Source: Begonia masoniana (lineage: Eukaryota > Streptophyta > Magnoliopsida > Cucurbitales > Begoniaceae). From it: a stretch of 64,000 bases of DNA. Shown piece by piece: positions 32,511 through 43,571 of the stretch; the stretch's first letter is position 1; each line of letters starts with the position of its first letter. A program made the translations under genes and the position numbers. Location: positions 26,857,999 through 26,921,998 of the forward strand of contig CM039508.1 of the NCBI GenBank assembly GCA_022432975.1, written 5' to 3'. The notes under the pieces were generated by a model. That model did not search any database, was not told the origin of the DNA, and saw only the letters and a list, made by a program, of their open reading frames with translations.

Positions 32511-35268
32511 TGTAACGCCCCGAATTATATAAACCCAGTTCGCTACTAATATTCTAAACCGAACTATAGGATTTTGGAAAAAATTTAAAACTTCATTCAA
32601 CGGTAAAAATTTGACTTTGAAATAACGTCAAAACTTGCAACGGAAATTCATTTGTTATAAAAACACATTTATTAATTAAGTAAAATATAAAGTCAATCGG
32701 TTGAGAAGAAAACAGAAAGAAGACAGAACACGTCTACCGCTGAATAGTTCCACCGATAGACAATAACACTCAACATCCACCGATAGACAATAACACTCAA
32801 CATCCACCGATAGACAATAACACTCAACATCCACCGATAGACAATAACACTCAACATCCACCGATAGACAATAACACTCAACATCCACCGATAGACAATA
32901 ACACTCAACATCCACCGATAGACAATAACACTCAACATCCACCGATAGACAATAACACTCAACATCCACCGATAGACAATAACACTCAACATCCACCGAT
33001 AGACAATAACACTCAACATCCACCGATAGACAATAACACTCAACATCCACCGATAGACAATAACACTCAACATCCACCGATAGACAATAACACTCAACAT
33101 CCACCGATAGACAATAACACTCAACATCCACCGATAGACAATAACACTCAACATCCACCGATAGACAATAACACTCAACATCCACCGATAGACAATAACA
33201 CTCAACATCCACCGATAGACAATAACACTCAACATCCACCGATAGACAATAACACTCAACATCCACCGATAGACAATAACACTCAACATCCACCGATAGA
33301 CAATAACACTCAACATCCACCGATAGACAATAACACTCAACATCCACCGATAGACAATAACACTCAACATCCACCGATAGACAATAACACTCAACATCCA
33401 CCGATAGACAATAACACTCAACATCCACCGATAGACAATAACACTCAACATCCACCGATAGACAATAACACTCAACATCCACCGATAGACAATAACACTC
33501 AACATCCACCGATAGACAATAACACTCAACATCCACCGATAGACAATAACACTCAACATCCACCGATAGACAATAACACTCAACATCCACCGATAGACAA
33601 TAACACTCAACATCCACCGATAGACAATAACACTCAACATCCACCGATAGACAATAACACTCAACATCCACCGATAGACAATAACACTCAACATCCACCG
33701 ATAGACAATAACACTCAACATCCACCGATAGACAATAACACTCAACATCCATCCACCGATAGACAATAACACTCAACATCCACCGATAGACAACTTCCAC
33801 TCGATAGACCACATCCACCGATAGACATTAACACTCAACATCCACCGATGGACAACATCTACCGATAGATAACAGAACAGCGTATCAAGCATTTACACTC
33901 TAAACAAAGAACCAATCTGACTGCTAAAAGAACTTGTAAATTCACTGTAATCATTCAAAACAACTTAAACCCACTAATTGCTCCAAATTCAGTAAAAGAC
34001 CTAATTATAATCATCATGTATCCTTACCAGAAAAATCCCAAAAATATAACCGAAATACTACAATTATCACTGTCTTTAAAATTCTTAGCAAAAGTAAACT
34101 TGACAATAGTTCACTAAACTTCACACCTACTGCCATTAGTTTAACCGCCCCATCAGTTCACCAAGTTGAGGCATGAATGTGCTCCCCCAACCAGCCTAGT
34201 CCTCAACATGCTCAGAGAACACACCTTCTGAGGCTTCTTCACTTACATCACACAACTCCTCTATTAGCCTAATGCTAAATAAGTGAAGAAATAATGAAAT
34301 GATATGCTGAAACATAAATCTTAGTCATGCAGTTTCTACTTTCACATCTCAGTTGCATATACGTTCTTTCTCAGATATGATCTCTCGGTTCTATTGGGAA
34401 GTGGATCACTTTTCCCAAAGTCATACATCCTCTTCTCGATTAAGGAGCGGATTAGTTCCCTTAATAGCTGATCTGATCCTCATATTCCATTGGGAAGTGG
34501 ATCAATTTTCCCAAAGTCATACATCCTCTTATCGATTAAGGTGCGGATTAGTTCCCTTAATAGTTGGTCTGTTACAATCTGTTCATGGCTTACCATGCAA
34601 TTACATGTAAATTTATTTTCGTATTCTTTCAAAGAAAACCATGATGCATGACACACTGAAGGCATTCAAACATGCATAACCCTACTTTTTTGTAATGTAG
34701 GCCCGAAGGCACACGCATACTCTACTTACCTGGTCTCTTGGAAAACTGTTCGGTGGAAGACTACCTCGGGAGTTTGCTCAACTTAAAACCATAAACCGAG
34801 CATAAATTAAATCTTCACTAAACTTTGTTCTAAACCTTCAGAAATTCCAAGGAAACTAACTTAGAACTCTATTAATCGTGCATTACCGGTTTATCACCAA
34901 AATCTGAACCTACTCTCATTCACAGCATTCCCAAAACACACATTGTACTCACTCTGTTATCTAGCCACTAAAACTCAAGGAAAACGAATGAAACTCACCT
35001 AGGCTGGAGAAATCTCTTGGAGAAATCGGAGGGGAAATCTCCCAAAGCACTCTGCTGAGCTGAGAGCCGAAAAAGGAAATGAGAAACAGTGGCGGCTAAA
35101 CCTCATTAAACCCTCTCTTAAATACGTTATCCACTATAGATCTCTATTTACCATTGTGCCCTTATTTAGTCGCTCATTAACCTAATCAATAATTCTCCTA
35201 ATTTCATCCATAAAATGTACACTATTAGTTGACAAGGTAAAATCGGTTCGATGGAACCGGGTGTTACA
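32511..35268 (-). repeat. 5' LTR of element C (2758 bp)
   Basis: It is colinear with 25848-27836. Outside the array the two copies are close to identical, with small differences (for example GTAATGTAGG for GTGATGTAGG near 34692). The extra length is the 27-bp array at 32752-33795. On the minus strand a TATTTAAGAGAGGG box (about 35120) and a CTAG|GTGAGT donor-like site (about 34990) mark the probable promoter-leader region. Confidence 0.94.
32752..33795 (-). repeat. 27-bp minisatellite, about 38 nearly perfect copies
   Basis: The unit is CACCGATAGACAATAACACT plus CAACATC. Copies are essentially identical from 32752 to about 33745. One copy then has a 4-bp ATCC insertion, and diverged copies follow to about 33850. 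Because 27 is divisible by three, long repetitive open frames appear on the minus strand, but they are not genes. The matching place in the 3' LTR has only a few diverged units. Confidence 0.96.
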
Positions 35269-35273
35269 TTGTA

Positions 35274-37017
35274 TTTCCCAATGGCAAAGTTTATGGTTAC
35301 TCATTTAGTAACCTTAACGTCGTCTTTATCGCTAAGCCATCTCAACTTATAGGGTTGGGGATGGTCAATAGTCTCAAACGCTAGCTTATCCACTAATTCC
35401 TGTGAAGCCACATTCGTGCAGCTTCCTCCATCGATAATGACTGAACACAATTTGTCTGTTATCATACATCGGGTATGAAATATATTCTCACATTGACATT
35501 CTTCTTTTGTGCTCTTTGAAACTAGGACTCGTCGAATGACCATTAGTAGAGGTTCTTCGGGTGCTTGAATCACATCCCCATCACTCTCCACTACTTTGAC
35601 TTCCCCCTCTTCAATTCCTTCTCCTTCATTTTCACTTGCCAACTTTGCTGCGACTCCATCTCAGATCACCATAGTTCGGGCATTAAGGCAATGTGCCATA
35701 AAATGGCCAGTCCCAAGGCATTTGAAATACTTCATGTCACGAGCCTTTAACTTGTTGGTGTTGTCCATGGATGGCTTGGTAATGGTGTTCTTAGGTGGCC
35801 AGTTTTGAACAAAAGGTTTCTTACCTTTGGCCTTATTGTTAAATTTGTTGTTGTCATAAGTTCGAGGTGTGAATTTGTTATTCTCAATGGCCTTTGGCAT
35901 GAATTTTGGAAGATTGCTTTCTTCTTCCTCTTTAGTTGTCTCTCGATGGTGGTGGCCATTTGAGCAACCCTTTCCATTGAATCTAAGGCTTGTATTTCAA
36001 CTAGATCTCCAATTTCACGGTTAAGTCCACGTATAAATCGGGCGATTATGTGATCTTTGGGTTCATCCATACCTCCTCGGATCTTTAGAGTTTTAAACTC
36101 CATGAGGTATTCATCCACGGTTTGACTTCCTTGTCAGAGGTTTTGTATTTGTAGGAAGATTTCTTGACGGTAATGGCTTGGCACAAATCTTCTTGCCATG
36201 TGTACCTTCATAGTCTGCCAGGTTGGGATTGGTTCATCTCTCGTTTGTGCTCTTTGGTTCTTTAGGTTGGCCCACCAAAGGGCAGCGTAACTCGTCAATT
36301 CAGCCGATACGAGCTTTACTTTCGATCTCTCCGAATAGTTGTAGTAATCGAATACTCTCTCGACTTTATCAGCCCAATCGAGGAATGTGCTCCCATCCCT
36401 TTCTCCTTTAAATAGGGGAATTGTAATTTTGGCGTTCTTTAGCTCGTCATTATCTCTTCACCTTGCAGGGGTATAGTCATCATCTTCCTCGTCACCCCAA
36501 TCAATATCATCCAATGATTCACGAGTTTGGTATCATCTCCTTGGTTGGTCCCTTCTTCTCTCTCGTGGGGTTTCGTCGTTCCTCCTCAATCTTCGTATCT
36601 CCTCCTTTCTTCATCCCTCCTTTGTATAGGGGATTCCACATTTCTTCTTCGTTGGGGAGATGCTTCGTCCCTCCGTAATCTCGGGGATTCATCATATCTT
36701 CTCCTATGAGGAGATTCTTCGTACCTTCTCCTTGGAAGAGATTTTCCATATCGTCTTGTTCGAGGGAATTCTAGATCTCGTCTACGTTGTGGGGAGTTTT
36801 GAGGGAAATCTCTTCGATCGTTGTTTCTAATTGATTCCTCGAGTCTCAAAGTTATGTTTTGCATTTGTTGGCCTAGTGTGATTAGGGCTTCATTAATCTC
36901 ATTGATTTGGCCTTGAATGCTTGACTCACCCTCCGGTTGGGAAAGAGTCATGGGATGTGGGTTAGAGGTCTCCTTGCCCCTATTCAATTCCCTTAAGGCT
37001 CCACTTCTTGTTTGCAT
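35274..37017 (-). pseudogene. gag: Gag and protease of element A, broken
   Basis: It starts MQTRSGALRELNRGKE at 37017. A glutamine-rich helix (EGESSIQGQINEINEALITL) is followed by an arginine-rich stretch with about six degenerate RR(R)YxESP-like repeats (36600-36760), the gag core (VDEYLMEFKTLKIRGG, HIIARFIRGLNREIGD, 35950-36118), and a zinc knuckle whose first Cys is Tyr (YFKCLGTGHFMAHC, near 35710). The protease core is SVIIDGGSCTNVASQ (near 35430). At least three frameshifts and stops occur. The frame is cut at G-K-Y by element C and resumes at 25842. Confidence 0.88.
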
Positions 37018-38189
37018 TATAGCTTAAGTCTTAGGAAAACTATTAGTTAAGTGTGTTTCTAACTTTGAGGAGTAGGGAATAAGGTAACACTTACACTAAG
37101 TTTTAGGATAGGAATTTCTTTTCTCTTCTTTTTTTTTTTTTAATTTAAACAAAGCAAATAACTAAGATAACTTGCTAACAAAAATTTAAAACTAGATGAG
37201 GATAAAAAAAATAAATTAAACTAGGCAATTGTTAATAAAATTAGGTGAGGCATTTTCACAAATACTTTTCAAACTAGTTGATGGGTGCTTAGAAAAATAG
37301 TTTTCTTGTGATTTTTAACCGATTTTCATGCTACTTTTCATAATAGTTTTACGTTCAAGTTAATTGATTTAATGCTCCATTTAATCCTCAAATACTTAGT
37401 GAATAAAATCAAGACAAATTGGTTAATTAAGGCCATCGACTAATTAGAGAATTTCAACCCACAATTACCAATTTAGTTACACTATATAAAAAAAACAGTT
37501 TTCAATTTTCAGTTGCATGCTCAATTACTATCATGTTTAAACTTCAAGTTGATTACTTTAATGCATGATTTGTCATTTAAATCTTCAATGAACAACAACT
37601 TAACAGATTCGTGACAAATAAATAGCAATTGATTAAAAAAATTTTTAGAGGTTTACTAAACTATTTTTGGCAAGTCATTTCATCAAACATCTTGTAAACT
37701 CTTTTATAAGCATGTAAAGGCAGCAACTTAAAGCACAATTTTTACCCTTTAAACCTTCAGAACATAACCTAAATAAGATGTTATATATGTAACAAAATTA
37801 AAAACCAACAAAACTAAAGAAAAACAGAACCAATATGCTAGGGATTTTGGTTTTCTTAATAGCAGAATTCTGCTGCGGAAAAAGAAAACAGAACTGAATG
37901 TAACAGCAATTAAATGAAAAGGAAAATGATAATAACTCTTTAATCGACTCTCATGAGATGTTAGATAATGTTAACATGTTATAATAGAGTGATTTTCTGC
38001 AAAAGAAACAAAGTTATAAACACAAAACAGCAACAAAAACTACAAAACAGAAAACCAGAAAATCTGGAAAAACCAGATTTGCAATAAGATGAACTTATGG
38101 CAAAGTGTAGGTACATAAATGAGATGCAACGAATCAAAAAAAGATACCAAAATCTTCCCACGGATGTTAGCTACGCTGTGATACCAAAA
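37018..38189 (-). other. 5' leader of element A with primer-binding site
   Basis: The AT-rich stretch between gag and the 5' LTR has no coding content. At 38174-38185 the minus strand reads TGGTATCACAGC, the initiator tRNA-Met site with one change, four bases inside the LTR end at 38190. Poly-T near 37130 and A/T runs are the only other features seen. Confidence 0.75.
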
Positions 38190-39350
38190 TGATGGGTAAC
38201 AACCTGAAAATGTGCGAGTTATCACCCAAAGAGTAAGGGTTGCTCACTAGTAAGCTAACCCAAAAGCAATAAAATTTATGAGCAGAAATGAATATGTTAA
38301 ATTGCTCAAAATGAAACAATTTCTTCAGAAAAAATGAAGCTAAGAGATGGAAGATGAATTACGTGTGAAGTGGTGATAGTGTTCTGTGAAGGAAAATAAA
38401 GTAAATGATAAAACCCTGAACCAACCGATAGAGGTATTGAGTTACCTCTCGGCTAATGCTTCTTCCAAAGAAGAAGACCGGTCTTTAGGAATGGTGTGGC
38501 CTTATCTTATGATTCCAACACCAAGGTGATTTGGAATAGAGTAAGGATTAAGAGCTTTCAAGCCACCACACGCTTGGAAGCAATGGAGGTTCTCTCCAAT
38601 CGGTTTAAGCAAACCGATACTTACCTTGAGCACCAACCCTTGGTGAGATTTCCAATGGCACCAACCCTTGGAAGAAGACTTTCTCTAGACACTAGTCTAA
38701 AGGAAATACCTCAATTGTATTAAGTTTGGCAAAAGGTCCATACAATGGCCTAGAGTATTGCTTAAATAGAGTTTGGGGGGGTAGCTAGGTTTACAAGATT
38801 AAATGTGAGCCATTGGATGAAAAAGGATGATGGGTGGCCAAGATCAATTGTGCTTCTTCTCCCTTGTGCCATGTCATCGATCCATGTCTCCACTAGCAAG
38901 TGTTCTTTGATGCAAGCCCACAGCAATTGGGCCTCTCCAAGCTCCATCTTCAAGCTTTGTCTTCCATTGGGTTGGGCCTCTCACATCAAGATGGCTTACT
39001 TGAAACTGAGTTCTACCCATATAAGCTTAAGGCCAAAATGGTCTTTCTCAAAGAAACATAAAAGCAATGACAAATAAATAAAAATTACAAAATTTGTCTC
39101 CGAGTAGACAAATTCCTGCTTCTGATGCTCCACTGGTGCTCAAGTGTAACCTTCATCCTGAGCATCCTAGAAAATAGTGTGAAGAGGTTTGTCCATTTCT
39201 CCTTGGCTAGGTGTCCACTTCAAGTCACCAAAGGGTCCATCACCTGCAAAATAAATAAATTCATTAGTACATAAGTTAAAAGTGTCATGGGCCTCGGTTA
39301 TGGGCTGAGTTTTGGTTTGAGACCTAGTAATGGGCCTATGGGGCACATCA
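38190..39350 (-). repeat. 5' LTR of element A (1161 bp)
   Basis: Plus-strand ends are TGATGGGTAAC and GGGCACATCA, giving TGATG...CATCA in LTR orientation. It keeps about 320 bp (near 38250-38572) that are missing from the 3' LTR. Near its minus-strand start are TACTAATGAATTT and TTTTGCAG|GTGATGG, a strong branch-point and splice-acceptor look-alike shared with the 3' LTR and with G. Confidence 0.88.
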
Positions 39351-39658
39351 CTTTCCCAAATGTTGCATTTTCTTTCCTTGGAAAGAAAAGTAAGCCGAGA
39401 GCCTCAAAATATTGCTCATCAGCCAACCTCGGGTTTCCTTGCATAACTTCACTTCCATAACCTATTTTGATCTGAAAATTTAAAGTGTTTCATTTCACTT
39501 GTAAGATAAGCTGCACCGAAAGTTTCAAGTGATTTTGATTTCTTTTGCTTATAGAACTTTTGGCCTATTGTAAGGTAACCTCGGCTTGGCCGAGCACCGA
39601 GAGTGCTAATCTGTTTTGTGGGTTGGAACATGAACATTTACAGGCCATTGGCGTGTCA
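39351..39658 (+). repeat. LTR of element G, second part
   Basis: A sequence unlike A follows its 5' LTR and ends GGCGTGTCA next to a PBS-like TGCTATCAGAGC (39661-39672, one change from the consensus). With 16800-17721 it would make one LTR split by element A. Plus orientation fits the gag that follows. The join is inference because no intact LTR of G is available for comparison. Confidence 0.55.
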
Positions 39659-39660
39659 TG

Positions 39661-39672
39661 TGCTATCAGAGC
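39661..39672 (+). other. Primer-binding site of element G
   Basis: TGCTATCAGAGC differs from the initiator tRNA-Met site TGGTATCAGAGC at one base. It follows the proposed LTR end by two bases and precedes a G-type gag. Confidence 0.65.
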
Positions 39673-40611
39673 TAAGGCAGCTTCCATTGTGTGATAGTAA
39701 TCATATTGGTTTGCTTTTTCATTCATGTTTACATAGCTGCATCTTAATACTCATTTTGGGTGATCATTAACTCTATTTTATAACTTAAACCGATCTGTTT
39801 TATGTTGCTGTTTTTGAATGTGTGTTGAGTGTTATCTTTCCAGCACATCTTTGTTAACTTGTTAAGATCTGAACCTGAAAGTTTGACATTTAAATCTTGC
39901 TTTAAAACTTGCTGTTTTTAGTGCTTAACTTTCTGTTTTGTATAAAACCGAGAAGCATGAAATGAACCTAAAAATTTACGAAGTGTTAGTGTTGTTTTTC
40001 TTTCACCATTTTATTTTATATTATCTTATGAAAGTAAAGGACTAAAAATATTAGCTTTTGCATCAAAACTTGATCATTATTCTTCGCAAATCCGAAACCA
40101 AAAGTTGAATGAAAACTGTTTTGTGACCTTAGCCGAGATTAGCCTTTTATTTTGTTTTCTACTTGTTGCTTTTTGATGAAGCAAACATACTATACCATCT
40201 AGACATAGGATAAAGTATTAGTAACCTGAACCATATGTCGTTTGTTGCTTAAAGTGGATTAGAATTTGAACACTTGCTGTTTTTGGTGAAACCGAAAAGT
40301 AAAAGCATAAAACCTAGAAACAACTACCACTTTTGGGATTGTTTGTGTATTCTATCACATGTTTGCATGTTTCCGAAAGTTTAAGGTTTCAATTCTTGTC
40401 ATTCTAAGTCTTTAACTTGCTATTTTCATAATTAGCTTAGTTTAGTTTCAAAAAAAAAAAAACAAAGAACAAGCGACATTGCCTAAAATTTAAAGGTTTA
40501 AACCGAGAAGAAATTTTAAGACTTGGGTTTAAGAAAACAAAATCTATCCTAAGACCCTAAAGATTAGAAACGCATATTCTAAGAATCCTTCCTCAAATTA
40601 AGGTTAAAAAA
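39673..40611 (+). other. 5' leader of element G, non-coding
   Basis: About 940 AT-rich bases with no retroviral domain lie between the PBS and gag. Repeated AAACCGA(G/A)AAG words and a run of 13 A (near 40450) are present. No gene is supported. Confidence 0.6.
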
Positions 40612-41278
40612 AATGATGACAAAGAGTTGAACCAAAAACCAAACGGGGGCAAGAAAGTTCCCCTAACCGAGGCTCACACCCATCAAGAGGGAGAGTCTAG
40701 CATGCAAGGGCAAATCAATGGTCTATGTGGAGTGATTGACACCTTAAACAAACAACTCAATGACATTAATCTCAAACTTGAACTTGCTATGAATAAACTT
40801 AAACATAACAACCGTAGAGGCTCATCACAAGAGACCACACCTAGGAGGATGAATGAAAACCTAGGAGAAGAGATAGAAGTATAGAGCCCTTGGATGATGA
40901 TGAAGAGGCCAAGAACCCTAGGAGAAGGTACCACAACTATGAGTACAGTGAAGATGATCAGTGGATTTTAGATGAAGAATAAAATTTTCATCCACCTAAC
41001 CGAAGGAACAATGAGGAATTCAAACGCGACCAACGTAGAGATCATGAGGACCTTCAGAATGTTAAATTACATGTTTCCCCATTCCATAAAACGTGTGATG
41101 GGGTCACATTCTTAGATTGGATAGAGAAGGTTGGCAGAGTATTTGATTGTTATGACTACTCCGACAAGGTTAAGATCCGACTGGTTTCCGTCGAGCTCAC
41201 AGGTTATGCTTTACTCTTGTGGGTTAACCTAAAGTCTCGAAAGGTCCAGATTATATATGAACCAATCACCACTTGGAG
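40612..41278 (+). pseudogene. gag: N-terminal gag of element G, broken
   Basis: The frame starts without an in-frame ATG. It reads EGESSMQGQINGLCGVIDTL and NKQLNDINLKLELAMNKL (a coiled-coil-like helix), then an arginine-rich segment, acidic DDDEEAKNPRRRYHN, and the start of the gag core (VSPFHKTCDGVTFLDWIEKV, YSDKVKIRLVSVELTGYALL). A frameshift near 40880 and one stop near 40980 break it. It is split at T-T-W by element B (duplication TGGAG) and continues at 52940. Confidence 0.85.
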
Positions 41279-43532
41279 TGTGTCGGCCCCCGACCCGATC
41301 GGGGTCGGAGAGCCTCACACTAGACAATGTAAAATAAACGTGGACTATTTTTTTTTTTGAACTTTTAAAACTTTACACATAGAGGAAACCTTCTCTAGAA
41401 TGAAGACTAGAAGAAATCGGACTACATAAATAAATGACAGAAATAAAACAAGAAGACAAAAGGCAGGGAGAAAAGAAAACGGAAATATAGAAATGGACGA
41501 TGGAAAATAAAAGACAGAATCTGTGGACAACAGAAGCTGTGGACGTTTGGAATAAAAGACAGTGACCGTGGACGTTTGAAATAAAAGACAGTATCTGTGG
41601 ACAACAGAAACTGTGGACGTTTGGAATAAAAGACAGTGACCGTGGACGTTGGAAATAAAAGACAGTATCTGTGGACAACAGACGCTGTGGACGTTTGGAA
41701 TAAAAGATAGTGACCGTGGACGTTGGAGATAAAAGACATTATCTGTGGACAACATAAGCTGTGGACGTTTGGATTAAAAGATAGTGACCGTGGACGTTGG
41801 AAATAAAAGACACTATCTATTGACAACAGAAGCTGTGGACGTTTGAAGTGAAAGGCATAATGGACTTTGGACGTTTAAAATAGACGGCAGAATGGACGAC
41901 AGAATTGAAAGACAAAATGGATGACTGAGATCGAAGGCAAAATGGACGACATAAATTTGAAAGTCAGAGTGGACGACTAACACTTGGCCGAATACTTGAA
42001 AACTCGAAAGACAGAAACTGAAAGGCAGAATGGACGACTATTTTACAGAAAGCGTGGACGACTTACTTCTTTTGACAGAGAAAACTTTGAACTTCTAAAA
42101 CCCGATTCAAAACACGGTTTTAAACACATGCATGAAAACATGACAGAAATTAGAAAACATGACAGAAGCTTAAGAAATCAGACTGCATGGATAGTTTTAA
42201 AACTCGAGACAATCCATGCACAACCTAAAAGGAAAAGATTCCAAACAGTTCCAGAATATTTCAAAATGTACAACTGTTATAACAGAGGTTTTAAAAATAT
42301 TTACACAGATCTTAAACATCCCAAAAGCTGTACAGATATGACATACACTTTTAAAACACACCCCTAGATCAAAATGCGACTGACTGCCACAACCACCCCG
42401 CGAATGCTCGAGCCACCAACCACCTATTCGTTGGCCTGAGGCTTAAAGTCCTCCTCCACGGGATCCGTACCTACATCAGAGAGTTCAACTATGAGCCTAG
42501 AGCTCAGTAAGAACATATTAAAATGTAGTGATGCATATGCTATGCATGAACATTTCAAATACATGAACATTACTTTACATTTCACTGACAGAGGGGGTAT
42601 AAGTGGGGCTTATAGAGGAACTGGCGAGTACACTATCAGGCACATAACATAAATACAGAATAGAACAGAACAGAATGCCAGTCCCCGTCCCACACTTAAC
42701 CATACATTACATTACAGATTTTATCTTTCTTAACTTCAAACCGTGTGCAGAAAACATTTGCGTGACTTTCAGGAAAAACGTGTATGCATGAACATTTACA
42801 GTGCTTAAACTTAATACAAACAGGTGACAGGAATAACACAGCAAGACGTAAACAAAACACAGATAACTCAGAACATAACCTATGACTTATCTACCCAACA
42901 ACCTCCCTACAGAAATGAATCACCTAGTATCTCCGTAATGTGGGGCCTTAAGGGCCAAACCTGTACGTATGAACTTATTAGTTACTGTAGAGTTGAAAGC
43001 TTTGTTCGTACGTCTTCGGCGAGTTCACAAACCTAAAGTGTGTATATCGGACCATTAACCCTTAAACTTCATTAAAACTAAAAGGTAATTAACCTAAACT
43101 TGTTAACTAATGAAAAATGGTTACATTTACTGAAGGAAACAGAAGGAAACAGGAGAAACAAAGTTTTGGAAATTTGTCTTAGGCGTCTGGAAGAGAGAAA
43201 ACAGAGAAGTGCTTCACGTAGGAGTGAAGAGAAAAGGAGGAAGAAAGGAAGAGAAAAGGCATTGGCTTCTTCAACAAGTTTTCCAAGTGTCAATCATTCA
43301 TTGGTATCCTCCCACCTACCTTAATTCTTTCCCAAACCACCCCTCCATGCATCTCCAACCAATGGTTTTGTTTAGTTTAGTTACACATTAGTTTGGTTTT
43401 TGTCCCATTATTCAATTCAATATACGCTCTGTCGATTTGTTTTCCAACAAGACATTCATTGTATTAATATCAAATTAATTCCACTTAATGATTCAGGAAA
43501 TAATTACATAGGCAAAAATGCCCGGTGTTAAA
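41279..43532 (-). repeat. 3' LTR of element B (2254 bp)
   Basis: In plus orientation it runs from TGTGTCGGCCCCCGACC to CCGGTGTTAAA. Both termini have mutated from the TGTGATGGCC / GGTGTTACA of the other LTR. It contains about five copies of a 74-bp repeat (41510-41840), then GTGGACGAC words. The remaining ~1.5 kb match the 5' LTR on both sides of solo LTR L. Confidence 0.93.
41510..41840 (-). repeat. 74-bp minisatellite in the 3' LTR of B, about 5 copies
   Basis: Each unit has GACAGTATCTGTGGACAACA, GAAGCTGTGGACGTTTGG, AATAAAAGACAGTGACCG and TGGACGTTGGAAATAAAA. The half-units themselves resemble each other (GTGGACGTTTGGAATAAAAG and GTGGACGTTGGAAATAAAAG), so the array grew from a ~37-bp word. 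The 5' LTR has about seven copies. Confidence 0.9.
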
Positions 43533-43571
43533 TCCCACCCACCTTAACAGAATTTTGTCCCAAAAATTTGC

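Larger units (their letters stand above)
25848..35268 (-). mobile_element. Element C: full-length Tekay/Del-like Ty3/gypsy retrotransposon
   Basis: Both LTRs, a perfect PBS and a polypurine tract are present. The exact duplication TTGTA occurs at 25843-25847 and 35269-35273. The internal 4.67 kb carries gag, protease, RT, RNase H, integrase and a chromodomain-like tail on the minus strand. From gag to the end of pol it stays in one frame with about nine in-frame stops, plus one frameshift in gag. The LTRs differ by 769 bp, almost all from a 27-bp array. It sits in element A in the same orientation as its host. Confidence 0.95.
17722..39350 (-). mobile_element. Element A: CRM-like chromovirus with three nested insertions
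   Basis: The minus-strand order is 5' LTR (38190-39350), PBS, leader, gag (37017 downwards), protease, RT, RNase H, integrase, polypurine tract, 3' LTR (17722-18593). Removing the Cassandra TRIM, solo LTR K and element C leaves about 7.9 kb, a normal chromovirus length. The protease core IIDGGSCTNVAS and the frame crossing into the 3' LTR (VPHRPITRSQ) point to the CRM lineage. All genes are broken. The expected duplication is not clean: CTGTT before and CTTTC after. It lies within the LTR of G. Confidence 0.82.

Noticed and set aside
32676..33818. Two long minus-strand open frames of about 360-380 codons with perfect 9-residue repeats
   Set aside because: They exist because a 27-bp unit without stops is repeated; they lie inside an LTR and read open in more than one frame.
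39090..39350. A second, truncated copy of element A coding end beyond its 5' LTR
   Set aside because: Once the LTR was seen to start at TGATGTGCC inside the apparent coding tail, this segment became part of the 5' LTR.
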